NCBI RefSeq assembly: GCF_963855985.1
Contig: NC_087111.1
Span: forward strand, 191,001 to 255,000
Direction of reading: 5' to 3'
DNA from: Ostrinia nubilalis
Taxonomy: Eukaryota > Arthropoda > Insecta > Lepidoptera > Crambidae
DNA: 64,000 nucleotides
Positions 25,101 through 30,263 of the stretch are shown here, piece by piece. Made by a program: the position numbers and the translations under genes. The first letter of the stretch is position 1. The number at the start of each line of letters is the position of its first letter. The notes under the pieces are model-generated. The model ran no database searches and was not told the origin of the DNA. It was given only the letters and a program-made list of their open reading frames with translations.

Positions 25101-25739
25101 CTGCAACAAAAATTTAAACTGCATATGTTATTTCCAGTTGCAGATTCCATATTGTTCATTGCAGATTTGAAGCTATTGCTTGGAACCTTAATTTTTTATA
25201 TTTGTTTTTATTATACCTACAGACCTCTTTGACTCACAGTAAGATAAACAACAACAGAACAATAAAAATGTGGAAACCGGTATCACTTGTGATTCACCTT
25301 TACTTTTAGTGCCAAATTCATATCATCAGCTTAGAACGTAAACCTGCTAGCGGCATAGTATTTAGCACAGTTTTAGCAGACTTAGACGCTAAGCCGAATA
25401 TAGCACACATTGAAAATGAATCTGATACGATTAATATTTGCAACAAGTTTAGACAAAATGAATGGTGTGAGTAAACGACCGACGATCTGGTAAAGGTCGC
25501 GGAAAGAGCCTGGATGCGGGCAGCGCAGGACCGTTCATTGTGGAAAACCTTGGGGGAGGCTTTTGTCCATCAGTGGACGTCATTTGGCTGAAAAAAGAAA
25601 AAAAGAAGAGTAAACAATTAAACACGGAGCACACCTGAGCGACCTGTGCCTGTGACACGTTGGTGGAGGCGTCGGCGTGCGCCGCGGGCGCGGGCTCGGG
25701 CGCGGGCGTCGGGCTCGCATTCTGCGCCTCCTCACTCAT
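1024..25739 (-). CDS. trbd: Trabid/ZRANB1 homologue, 5' ten coding exons (partial)
   Basis: Ubiquitin hydrolase of the OTU class; in studied animals it prefers K29- and K33-linked chains. Coding exons in transcript order: 25739-25635, 24183-24097, 22631-22538, 21416-21322, 20078-19955, 18615-18511, 11777-11630, 8496-8411, 4642-4529, 1152-1024. All join in frame at GT-AG sites and give about 362 residues. Two NZF fingers (C51/C54/C65/C68 and C126/C129/C140/C143) have the WxCxxCTYEN...KCxMC pattern. Exons 6 to 10 match the ankyrin ubiquitin-binding region of human ZRANB1 as I recall it (LLNRxSAFDxGxTLVHLAIR, then FQRQDxL, then LPAxIExLP, then INWSxEL). The OTU catalytic domain is off the left edge. 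The human protein is about 708 residues with three NZFs; only two are visible here. Exons are strongly GC-rich. Introns, especially intron 6 (6.7 kb), are full of transposons. Confidence 0.93.
1205..1420. mobile_element. MITE-B copy 1 (AATGAGGGCTATCG termini)
   Basis: A 216-bp element with inverted ends AATGAGGGCTATCGTTTT and its complement, and an internal repeated ACAGGACCTTACTCTACAGT. Near-identical copies are at 32112-32326 and, split by a large insertion, at 49321-49391 plus 55045-55194. This one is 52 bp upstream of the trabid exon 10 acceptor. Confidence 0.8.
1421..1740. repeat. Dispersed direct repeat, copy 1
   Basis: The block containing ATATTGGACACGTATATTTT, then GTTATGATGCGTTG and CACGCCTTGACGTCACGGGC, recurs at about 3112-3358. 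There a 90-bp segment ending in an AATAAATAAATAAT tail has been inserted. The family is unknown. Confidence 0.6.
2288..3009. mobile_element. MITE-C (TACAGGGTGTTAGGTAAATG ends), interrupted by a solo LTR
   Basis: Its ends are complementary: TATACAGGGTGTTAGGTAAA on the left and the reverse complement on the right, with a long AT-rich hairpin. An uninterrupted copy of 274 bp is at 24349-24622. Here 2314-2753 is a foreign insert. Confidence 0.8.
2314..2753 (+). mobile_element. Solo LTR, 440 bp, in MITE-C
   Basis: It starts TGTCGTAG and ends CCAACA, and is flanked by the 4-bp duplication GGTA (2310-2313 and 2754-2757). The break in MITE-C is repaired exactly if one GGTA is removed. A TATAAAAG box lies near 2540, followed by GC-rich transcript-start-like DNA. 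A 4-bp target duplication fits Ty3/gypsy-type elements. No internal coding region remains. Confidence 0.75.
3359..3998. mobile_element. MITE-D copy 1 with internal tandem amplification
   Basis: The ends AAAGGACATCATCCA and TGGATGATGTCCTTT are inverted. The right half, carrying CACAGTGGTGCTACAGCTTTGG and TAAGGCGGACGTATTCTGTC, is repeated in tandem about three times with a period near 157 bp. The sister copy at 34600-34936 has the simple single hairpin, so the amplification happened here. Confidence 0.75.
4529..4642 (-). CDS. trbd: trabid exon 9
   Basis: Encodes PDLAAAIRRHMAG through CRYINELSTFALPA, matching the helical end of the ankyrin-type ubiquitin-binding region of ZRANB1 (PELxxxIRRxI...LTDLVTFTLPA as recalled). 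The acceptor is TTATTGCAG. A sense retroelement tail starts about 35 bp upstream. Confidence 0.9.
4676..4965 (-). mobile_element. Retroelement 3' end, family R, sense to trabid
   Basis: On the minus strand it reads CTTCTCAGCACTGGCCCATT, then a GGGACGTGTAAAAGTGC block, then CAGAAATAAATGAGTTTTAC and repeats of GAGTTTTTACT. Related copies are at 20093-20222, 22735-22945, 6290-6350, 38786-38915 and 42862-43018. I cannot tell SINE from LINE 3' end. It stops 35 bp before the exon 9 acceptor. Confidence 0.65.
5030..5115. repeat. Direct repeat flanking the 5.5-8.1 kb nested element (left)
   Basis: The block with AGGGACCATAA(G/A)CCACAA and the following TTTCATC/TTTCATT...CTTG(G/A)CTC is repeated in the same direction at about 8245-8345. 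The copies are diverged and lie outside the nested element. Confidence 0.5.
5629..7386. mobile_element. Giant palindrome / foldback element
   Basis: Arms of about 610 bp (5629-6240 and 6770-7386) are reverse complements, from AACGTGTCCCAAAATTCAAGG to the GGTACCATAATATTGCAT region. The central part holds smaller repeats with GTTTGGGTTCGTTGGA and AGCACTTTAGTGCTAGATG, again in both orientations. Short frames on both strands are products of the symmetry, not genes. Confidence 0.8.
7389..7542 (+). repeat. Dispersed repeat ending TTTCCACCCTGTAT
   Basis: TTTTCGGATAGATCCAG, GATATCGTTTGAAAGAGCTC and ATCACTTATCGTTTCCACCC recur at 29357-29517 and, inverted and shorter, at about 9594-9712. The family is unknown. 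Confidence 0.6.
7705..7915. repeat. Three tandem units of about 70 bp with small hairpins
   Basis: Each unit contains TAATTATGAC or a variant, an A-rich loop and GTCATAA, followed by TAGATCACTCC and an A-run. The units are diverged. Function is unknown. Confidence 0.5.
8411..8496 (-). CDS. trbd: trabid exon 8 (FQRQDIL segment)
   Basis: The first full codons read FQRQDILSTLLSRISGGG, the direct continuation of VHLAIR in exon 7. Human ZRANB1 has FQRQDMLAILL at this point. The phase matches only a junction with the ATAAG donor repeated in the exon 7 array. Confidence 0.92.
8935..9308 (-). mobile_element. LINE ORF2 3' end, degenerate
   Basis: The minus frame 9308-9045 ends with AIRIFNKLPNNIK and a long hydrophobic tail, typical of the C-terminus of CR1/Jockey-type reverse transcriptases. 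An AT-rich 3' UTR-like stretch follows. It is truncated at the 5' side. Confidence 0.55.
9309..10170. repeat. Direct repeat pair around a TIR element
   Basis: GTCTTGAGCCTGGAGCGTGCA, then GATGATGGGCGGGC and CCGGGGAACCATTCATTTTG occur at about 9333-9520 and 9975-10165 in the same direction. Between them, 9730-9937 is a TIR element whose ends GATCGTTTCATCCACGAAGA and complement recur at 47591-47788. Confidence 0.6.
10300..10477. mobile_element. Short TIR element (AGGCCCGGT ends)
   Basis: The left end AGGCCCGGTCTTTACCAAGGCGG pairs with the right end CCGCTTTGGTGGAAACCGGGCC. Internal inverted segments include CAAATTCTATAGAA/TTTGACAG. It lies 12 bp beyond the end of the exon 7 array. Confidence 0.6.
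10490..11740 (-). repeat. 135-bp tandem array of a trabid exon end plus its splice donor (9 copies)
   Basis: Identical 135-bp units start at 10525, 10660, 10795, 10930, 11065, 11200, 11335, 11470 and 11605, with a partial unit to about 10490. On the minus strand each unit is 111 bp of exon 7 coding sequence (SGGDPARALTPHEV to VHLAIR), the donor AAG/GTACACACACG, and 24 bp of intron. As 135 is 45 x 3 with no stop, the whole array is one open frame. Long frames on the opposite strand are shadows. Confidence 0.95.
11630..11777 (-). CDS. trbd: trabid exon 7 (ankyrin-type ubiquitin-binding core)
   Basis: Encodes VVEGDPRCVDAYLASGGDP and LLNRASAFDAGHTLVHLAIR, near-identical in pattern to human ZRANB1. 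The limits given use the first donor after the acceptor, which yields the canonical protein. Eight further identical donors follow in the array, so later donors could extend the exon in frame by multiples of 45 residues. Confidence 0.92.
11814..12027. mobile_element. MITE-A copy, 37 bp upstream of trabid exon 7
   Basis: A 214-bp palindrome from TAAAGCCTGGTCCGTGAGCA to its complement, with AATGACCCCAAGCT(G/A)CCCATCC arms and a short GC-rich centre. It is the same length as the copy at 23736-23949. Small frames in both arms are shadows. Confidence 0.9.
12368..12563 (+). mobile_element. Helitron-type lepidopteran repeat
   Basis: Contains AAGAACGGCTGAACCGATTT and GGACATAGGATACTTTTTAT and ends CGCCGGGTCAGCTAG, the conserved core and 3' end of short lepidopteran Helitron-like repeats. 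A second copy is at 15549-15572 plus 16088-16271. Confidence 0.65.
12567..14915. mobile_element. 2.35-kb TIR element in trabid intron 6
   Basis: TATACAGGGTGTTGATTTCA continuing to ATACTCGCCATATTT at 12567-12602 is inverted at 14881-14915. Inside are a Helitron-type copy (13866-14092), AT-rich DNA with no convincing transposase frame, and a GC-rich stretch at 14660-14760. Confidence 0.6.
13866..14092 (+). mobile_element. Helitron-type repeat with a TCTG microsatellite
   Basis: AATATTATAAATGCGAAAGT is followed by a CTGT repeat, CGATTTTGATGAAATTTGGC, and a 3' end GCGGGCGAAGCCGCGGGCGG AAAGCTAG. A near-identical copy lies in reverse at 60039-60272 and a shorter one at 19750-19921. The family is widespread in moths and butterflies, which supports the taxonomic call. 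Confidence 0.75.
14914..15551. mobile_element. Hairpin TIR element (ACAGGGTGACTGGAACTGAA)
   Basis: Arms of about 150 bp, 14914-15065 and 15400-15551, are reverse complements, including CTCCTAAACTATAAAACTTT. It abuts the preceding element. A 70-bp miniature with the same ends and GACCCGCCATAGC is at 21702-21768. Confidence 0.75.
15549..16271 (+). mobile_element. Helitron-type repeat split by a 515-bp insert
   Basis: The repeat reads ATATAAAAGAAAGTCGTGTTAG, is interrupted at 15573, and resumes at 16088 with GTGTTAGTTACTCC. GTGTTAG (15566-15572 and 16088-16094) is the apparent 7-bp target duplication. The insert starts CACAGAAT and ends GCCTG and has no gene-like frame. Confidence 0.65.
16272..18510. 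other. Trabid intron 6, remainder: no gene recognised
   Basis: AT-rich DNA. A short minus-strand frame near 17160-17290 (WQAVRENRTMVEAARIQ) looks like an old transposon coding fragment, but it is stopped upstream. No RNA gene or well-matched repeat is seen. Confidence 0.4.
18511..18615 (-). CDS. trbd: trabid exon 6
   Basis: Encodes INDIC, a basic linker RRSKRRNNN and IDWIWLQACLG, which leads into VVEGD of exon 7. Human ZRANB1 has a comparable basic linker, then W-L-x-L-N-A-C-V-G. This is the start of the ankyrin-type ubiquitin-binding region. Confidence 0.9.
18683..18927 (+). repeat. Direct repeat pair (TGTGGGAGG(G/A)GGTGAAGC)
   Basis: TGTGGGAGG-GGTGAAGCTTTTG followed by CTAAATACTGGTGT occurs at 18683-18722 and 18889-18927. 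No coding role is seen. Confidence 0.5.
19955..20078 (-). CDS. trbd: trabid exon 5 (second half of NZF 2)
   Basis: Starts TCTYENWPKALKCAMC, completing the second zinc finger begun in exon 4. An Ala/Pro-rich low-complexity linker follows, then NNKHI. The linker is coded by very GC-rich repeats. Confidence 0.92.
20093..20222 (-). mobile_element. Retroelement 3' end, family R, abutting exon 5 acceptor
   Basis: On the minus strand CAGAAATAAATGAGTTTTAC, GAG and a run of nine T lead directly into ACTGTGTTGGCAG and exon 5. The element's T-rich tail therefore forms the polypyrimidine tract. Confidence 0.7.
20363..20552. mobile_element. Hairpin MITE (AATGAGGGTTTTCGCGTATG)
   Basis: Ends CAATGAGGGTTTTCGCGTATG and CATACGCGAAAACACTCATT are inverted. 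Inner arms with GCTGCATGATTGGT and ACCAATCACGCAGC also pair. Confidence 0.7.
20672..20985 (+). pseudogene. LINE ORF2 C-terminal relic (RTE-like)
   Basis: The frame contains VYGSKTW, RLKVTQRAMERAI, WAGHIARKADGHWG and WTDELVKVAEGAWM, the C-terminus of RTE-type reverse transcriptases. The GRPxxRWTDD part has been deleted. Fragments of the same tail lie at 25460-25600 (+), 41080-41195 (-), 42053-42290 (-), 43455-43590 (-), 48201-48458 (-) and 61378-61545 (-). Confidence 0.7.
20991..21182 (+). repeat. Dispersed repeat, inverted copy at about 23340-23475
   Basis: TATTCACAAACGATGCTTGC, CGAACGCACAGCGCTGAGTAG and CCCTGTGCGTCCACGCGCACT are found in reverse complement at 23340-23475. The family is unknown. 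Confidence 0.55.
21322..21416 (-). CDS. trbd: trabid exon 4 (first half of NZF 2)
   Basis: Encodes an Ala-rich linker and ends VVKWPCP, giving W and the first Cys of NZF 2. The donor GGTGAGTCTGG splits the finger between CP and TC. The exon joins phase 1 to the Gly codon begun in exon 3. Confidence 0.9.
21503..21625. mobile_element. MITE-A half copy upstream of trabid exon 4
   Basis: The right half and centre of MITE-A: CGAGCGATAAGGATGGGTAG, CTTGGGGTCATTGGACGAAA and a worn end. It is about 86 bp upstream of the exon 4 acceptor. Confidence 0.7.
21787..21886. repeat. Small palindrome
   Basis: GTCAACAGCACATCAACG at the left and its complement ending TTGATGTGCTGTTGAC at the right enclose about 65 bp. 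It is probably a decayed hairpin element. Confidence 0.5.
22276..22399. mobile_element. MITE-A half copy, trabid intron 3
   Basis: The left arm TAAAGCCTGGTCCGTGAGCA and the GC-rich centre are present; the right arm is lost after GTGTGCGAG. Confidence 0.75.
22538..22631 (-). CDS. trbd: trabid exon 3 (second half of NZF 1)
   Basis: Starts CTMCRAPKTCLNENIFKLQD, completing NZF 1; human ZRANB1 has KCTMCRA at this spot. The acceptor is CTCCGCAG. Confidence 0.9.
22735..22945 (-). mobile_element. Retroelement 3' end, family R
   Basis: The same minus-strand order as at 4676-4965: CTTCTCAGCACTGGCCCATT, then AAATAAATGAGTTTTATGAG and a T-run. It ends about 100 bp upstream of the exon 3 acceptor, sense to trabid. 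Confidence 0.65.
23736..23949. mobile_element. MITE-A copy, trabid intron 2
   Basis: A full 214-bp palindrome with TAAAGCCCGATCTGTGAGCA / CACGGACCAGGCTTTA ends. It is 147 bp from the exon 2 donor. Confidence 0.88.
24097..24183 (-). CDS. trbd: trabid exon 2 (first half of NZF 1)
   Basis: Encodes MTASSAPPAENGKWSCEVC then TYENFPLSRK, the first Cys pair of NZF 1 with the diagnostic TYEN. Its first codon is ATG, so translation could start here, but exon 1 supplies an in-frame upstream start. Confidence 0.9.
24228..24770. mobile_element. DNA element with GGGGCGTAGCTA ends, carrying MITE-C
   Basis: GGGGCGTAGCTACTAAGGGG and GCCCTGGGGCCCC at the left are inverted against GCCCCAGGGCCC and CTAGCTATGCCACTGC at the right. 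An intact MITE-C (24349-24622, TATACAGGGTGTTAGGTAAA ends) is nested inside. Confidence 0.65.
25635..25739 (-). CDS. trbd: trabid exon 1 (start codon)
   Basis: Starts MSEEAQNASPTPAPEPAPAA and runs 35 codons to a CAG/GTGTGC donor. The start is the first ATG of an open frame and joins exon 2 in phase 0. The Ala/Pro-rich N-terminus has no NZF, unlike the human protein, whose first finger is near its start. Confidence 0.8.
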
Positions 25740-26927
25740 TGTACCATCAATTATAACATCAGGAACGAACTCGCTCGCTGCCGCCCGCCACTATGAGGTT
25801 CGCATCGTACGAGGTTCCGTCTCACTCCGCCGCTGTTTGCACAGGTGTGCGCCGTTCGCTGTTCGGCGGTCAGAGAGAGTGCGCCTTGTGACCTAAAAGT
25901 AAAATCACGTGAAATATGCGTACAGAACGAGCGATACGCGTTGACGACGCGCAAATAGCTTCCTAGCAAAACGAAAGGAAACCGATTTCACTCTATTAGA
26001 ATACGTTGAAATCTGACATCTAACGGAGCTACGAGTTATCGGGATGTCTGAATTCCTGAACATATCGTGTGGACGTTGATGATTGCACATTACTCAGAAA
26101 CTTGGCAGCGTCCGTCTTCTAGTTTTTGGCGTCGTTACACAACATAAAACATCACGACATCAGTCACTAAGGTCAAGAACTTAACTACTCGTGCGATTCG
26201 ATGCACTTACTGCAGCAAGGGAACACGAGAGATGACGTGAGACGGTGACTGTAATTTAATCTTGATAAGTATTTCGGATTAATGGATAAAATAAACTCGG
26301 GGAACTCGGGAGAAAACATAAAAGAAACAATGGAGAAAAGGCAATTATGTTTATACGGTATTTTGACAAATTTTGTGTCAATTTTATGTCACCGCTCACA
26401 AAATTCACAAATCGAGTTGGCTAATGTCAAATTCCAAAAATCCTATTGGATAGTAAAGGAATCAAGTTGCAATCATAAATATTGGCCAATCAAAATAATC
26501 AAAAATCCAATGAATGACTAGAGAAAGAAAGAAAATCCAGCTTTAAACCAATCATCACATTCTACCACATCTCTTGTCTATGGCTAAACACCACAGATTA
26601 AATCAGACTTGAATTGAACAAACAAGGCCAAGGATCATTTAACACTATTTAACCACGATTTAACCCTTTGATCTTATAGAGGAATTTGGTGATTTGGTTG
26701 ATTGCCCTTAAAAGAAAAAGCTTTGGCTGAGCAACTTTTCACATCTTATTAAATATTAGATCACATCTATTTATTTATTTTATAAGATTTTTGTTCTAAA
26801 ATCGCTTAATGTCTCAATCAAGTAGCATAAAAAAGTCACTTGACGTTATAAATAATGTGACATGATATTTCATCCAAATTCTGCCAAAATTTACCAGTTT
26901 TTTATGAGTTTTCATACCTTCTACTGA
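25740..26927. promoter_or_regulatory. Shared upstream region, trabid (-) and coiled-coil gene (+)
   Basis: The start codons are 1.19 kb apart and divergent, with no gene and no clear transposon between them. The trabid side (25740-26200) is less AT-rich. A bidirectional promoter or two separate promoters are both possible. No TATA box was convincing. Confidence 0.4.
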
Positions 26928-28102
26928 ATGAATTATATACGAATATTGTCCAAAAGTTCTCTTCTTTCATCATCTTCTTCAAATAAATCTATAACGCCTT
27001 CTGAAGAAGTAACTAAATTACAATCTGAAGTAGAAAAACTTAAGCAAACAATCGAATCTTTAAAACAAACTGTAGAAGGAAGAGATGCCGCTATCGGAAC
27101 CCTAGCGCGTGAAAAAGAAAAATTGTACGTTGAACTTAAGACAGCTCAAAGAACTACCAGAAATTTACACCAGCAATTAGAAGACGAAAGGTCGATAAAC
27201 AAAAACAAACTAGCAAAGAATAAGTATTTTTTTATCATTAAGATACAGTTATGTAATTATTTTATTGTATCTTTTCAGAGACATGCACACGAAAGAAAAG
27301 GAATTTTTAATTGATGAAATCAAAAGAATCGCAAACAAAAACGAATCGGAGAGTAATTACAACTATTACAATGTAAGTCATTGAGCTGATAAAATGCTAT
27401 ATCTACCTGTACTTTTAAGTGGTTAGTGCTTAAATACGATATTTTATATTTACTGTTATTTTCAGCAAGGAGATACAATTGACAGCATAATAAGAGAGGA
27501 ACTGAGATCAAAGGATGAAATTATTTGTAACATTTGTAATAAATACTTAAAAATTAAAGAGAGCAAGAAGGCATTGCTAAGAAACATTAAAACACTGCAA
27601 AGTGAAAGTCAGAAAGTAGGTACTTATTGATAAAATAAAATCATTATTCCATCATTACTGTAGAGACCATAATATCGGACTAGCTAATAATTGAATTGGT
27701 ACTTTCTTACAGACATGTGAAAATATAATATTACTTTTGGAAGAAAATAAAAAATCTCTCGATGAACTATTAAGAACATTAGTTGAATATGGTAATGTAC
27801 CACCAGATAGTAAAAAGTATTTTAAGATCCTTCGTCACAATGCGAGCCTACATTACGAAAATACTCAGCTAAAAGTTCGCTTAACATCCTCATTGCATAA
27901 GTTTGCAAATTATTTATGTAAAAATATTCATGCAGAATACTTAGGAAAAAGAAAAGACAGGACTAATGCTTTTAAGTATTCAGAATTAATTATGAGATAT
28001 CACATTATGAAATCGAATAATCATTTGTATAATGCCTGCAAAATTACTTCTTCCATTAATAGGTCAAACTCTGACACTTGCTTGGTTCTCCTAAGAAAAT
28101 AA
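26928..28102 (+). CDS. Uncharacterised coiled-coil protein, four exons, about 309 aa
   Basis: Exons 26928-27223, 27279-27372, 27466-27615 and 27713-28102 join in frame at GT-AG sites with short introns (55, 93 and 97 bp). The protein starts MNYIRILSKS and has a Ser-rich stretch. Residues 25-95 have a heptad-like pattern (VTKLQSEVEKLKQTIESLKQ), continued through a charged middle. A CNIC pair lies in exon 3. The C-terminus is Lys-rich and basic. There is no signal peptide or membrane segment. I do not recognise the family; the architecture would fit a cytoskeletal, centrosomal or cilium/sperm structural protein, but that is only a guess. AT-rich codons and tiny introns contrast with trabid next door. 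An AATAAA signal is at 28110-28115, only 8 bp after the stop. Confidence 0.75.
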
Positions 28103-30000
28103 GTAAAGTAATAAATGAATTGTAACAGTTTTTTTCTTTACATTTATTTAATTAAATGAGTTTAAAGAAGGAATTACAGTAGGTACACACGGCCACACTG
28201 TTAACTATCCATGTCCGTTTTTGCTCTCACTCTCATGAAATGGTGATTCTTTGCGATAGAACGAGACGACATGACACACTGTTGCCGATGGTACCTAGGC
28301 AATATTGGACATAATACCTATCTACCAAGAAGGAAAAAGAGGTACATATTTTAATTAAACAAGTTTTCAATAATTCTTTCAACTATTCCATTAGACCTAT
28401 TAGCACTAGCCTTTGTCTTCTTTTTTGCTACGTTGTGTGAAATGTTATTGAGATTAAACCACAGGAATAAACCGACCAGAGCGCCCTCCTTGAACTGTCA
28501 GTAATTCACGGTTGTTTTGTATTTTCTTCGTATTCGGTTAAAGTAAAAAAAAAAATTGTCTCTGGTTATTCGGACTGCCATATGCATAAATTTATGGTTT
28601 CCCTGTAATTGAGGTAAATTGTTTTACAATGACAACATTTCTGGAAAAGTAAAATGCACAATATTTTTCTTACAAATAACTAGTGGCACTTTTTGATCGA
28701 ATCAAAAATAGAATCCGTTGTAACTACATACAAAAAAAGATCTTTCGACACTACAATTGTCACGTTTTGTCATGGGGGCTGCTATCTAATCAAAATTCAG
28801 CAGTATTCTATAGGTAACTATTCTTTTAGCCTTACTACACGGTGTGTTCGGTGAACTTCGGTGGGATATTATTAAATAGGTACATTTTTATTTATTTATT
28901 TATTTATTTTCCACACTTATAACTATCATTACAGGTTGACGCCTAATGCGATAGTATAACATACTTTGTTAAATAATGCTTAATCTAAACTTATATCTAT
29001 AACCATATTCTAATAATCTTAACAATAACAAATCACGTATAGAGCAGCTATTGTGAACTCATTCAGAGAGCAAGCAAATAAGTCAATTCGATCCGCTAAC
29101 GTATTAATAAGGCGCAATACATAATTACAAGACTTGATCAATCAACCATTTTAAGGAATAATAAGACTTTTTCTATGTGATGTATAAGTACGCTTTTAAT
29201 ATTATTATGTTTAGGTATGTATTGATAAGTTATTAAGCTTGATCTGTGGTTGACTGGTAGAGAATGCCACCCGGCATTAAGTCCGCTACCATAAATCACT
29301 TTTGTGTGCAAAAGATTAAATAAATACTTAAATAAAAAGGAAGCTAGAAACATTGAATTTTCGGATAGATCCAGTTTATTCTGTAATTATTGATATCGTT
29401 TGAAAGAGCTCGTAAAGCACTTTCACGATCAGTATAATCAGTCAGATTCTCAATATCTTGTATAGTTTAGAAATAATCGAGTGAGATCACTTATGGTTTC
29501 CACCCTGTATAATAAGATTTTATTACCGCTTCCTAAATAAATGAAACAATAGGTATGTATTTAATTATTATTATGGTAGGTTTTTAGGTTTATAGGCATA
29601 TCTACCTAATACACCCACATAATAATAAAATAATATAAAAACTGGTTTCCTAGGTTTAATACATACCTAGATCTACCTATCAAAGAACGATAACACAAAA
29701 ACAAAGAAAAACGAAGGAAATACAGGTCCAACATTACTGTATTCAACATATTTAAATATATTTTCGGCTAGGATCTACATTGTTATTATTTTTATAATTT
29801 ACTAAACAAATTAACATTTAAGTATGCTTGGGTAAATAAAGAAAATACAGCAAAAGCTTGCTGGTTAATCATAAAACTCAAATTGCATACGATTTTATTC
29901 TAATATTACCTCTACCTATCTTTCTTCCATGGAACATGTACTAATGTTAAGTTTTTCAAGCTACTACAAACTCTAGTTGTATTTGTAAAGGCTGTTGAAG
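28103..30000. other. Intergenic, repeats only
   Basis: Contains a repeat at 28165-28330 (GTACACACGGCCACACTGTTAA), also at 39325-39450; one at 28680-28775, inverted at 37785-37880 (AACGGATTC-ATTTT-GATTCG); a minus-strand LINE 3' fragment at 28890-29350 with an ATTT-repeat tail and a worn frame; and the CCACCCTGTAT repeat at 29357-29517. The rest is AT-rich with nothing recognisable. Confidence 0.5.
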
Positions 30001-30263
30001 TTCATATTAAATAAATACCACAAATTTCATGCCACGTGCTGTTTGTTTTGCGAAGTTTCCCCGCGCTGAGAAAGAGAGAGAGGGTCATTTGGGGTGGGAC
30101 TGTCCATTGTTGCGGTTGCGAAACGTAGTAGGGTCTTTGGTAGGGTCGGGCGGGTCGGCCGGCAGTCCAGTGTTGACAACTGGCAACATCGTTTCTCAGA
30201 TTTGTGTGCGCCGGCATCGCACGTGAACGTGTCGCAAAATCTCAATAAATTAGTGAAATCACC

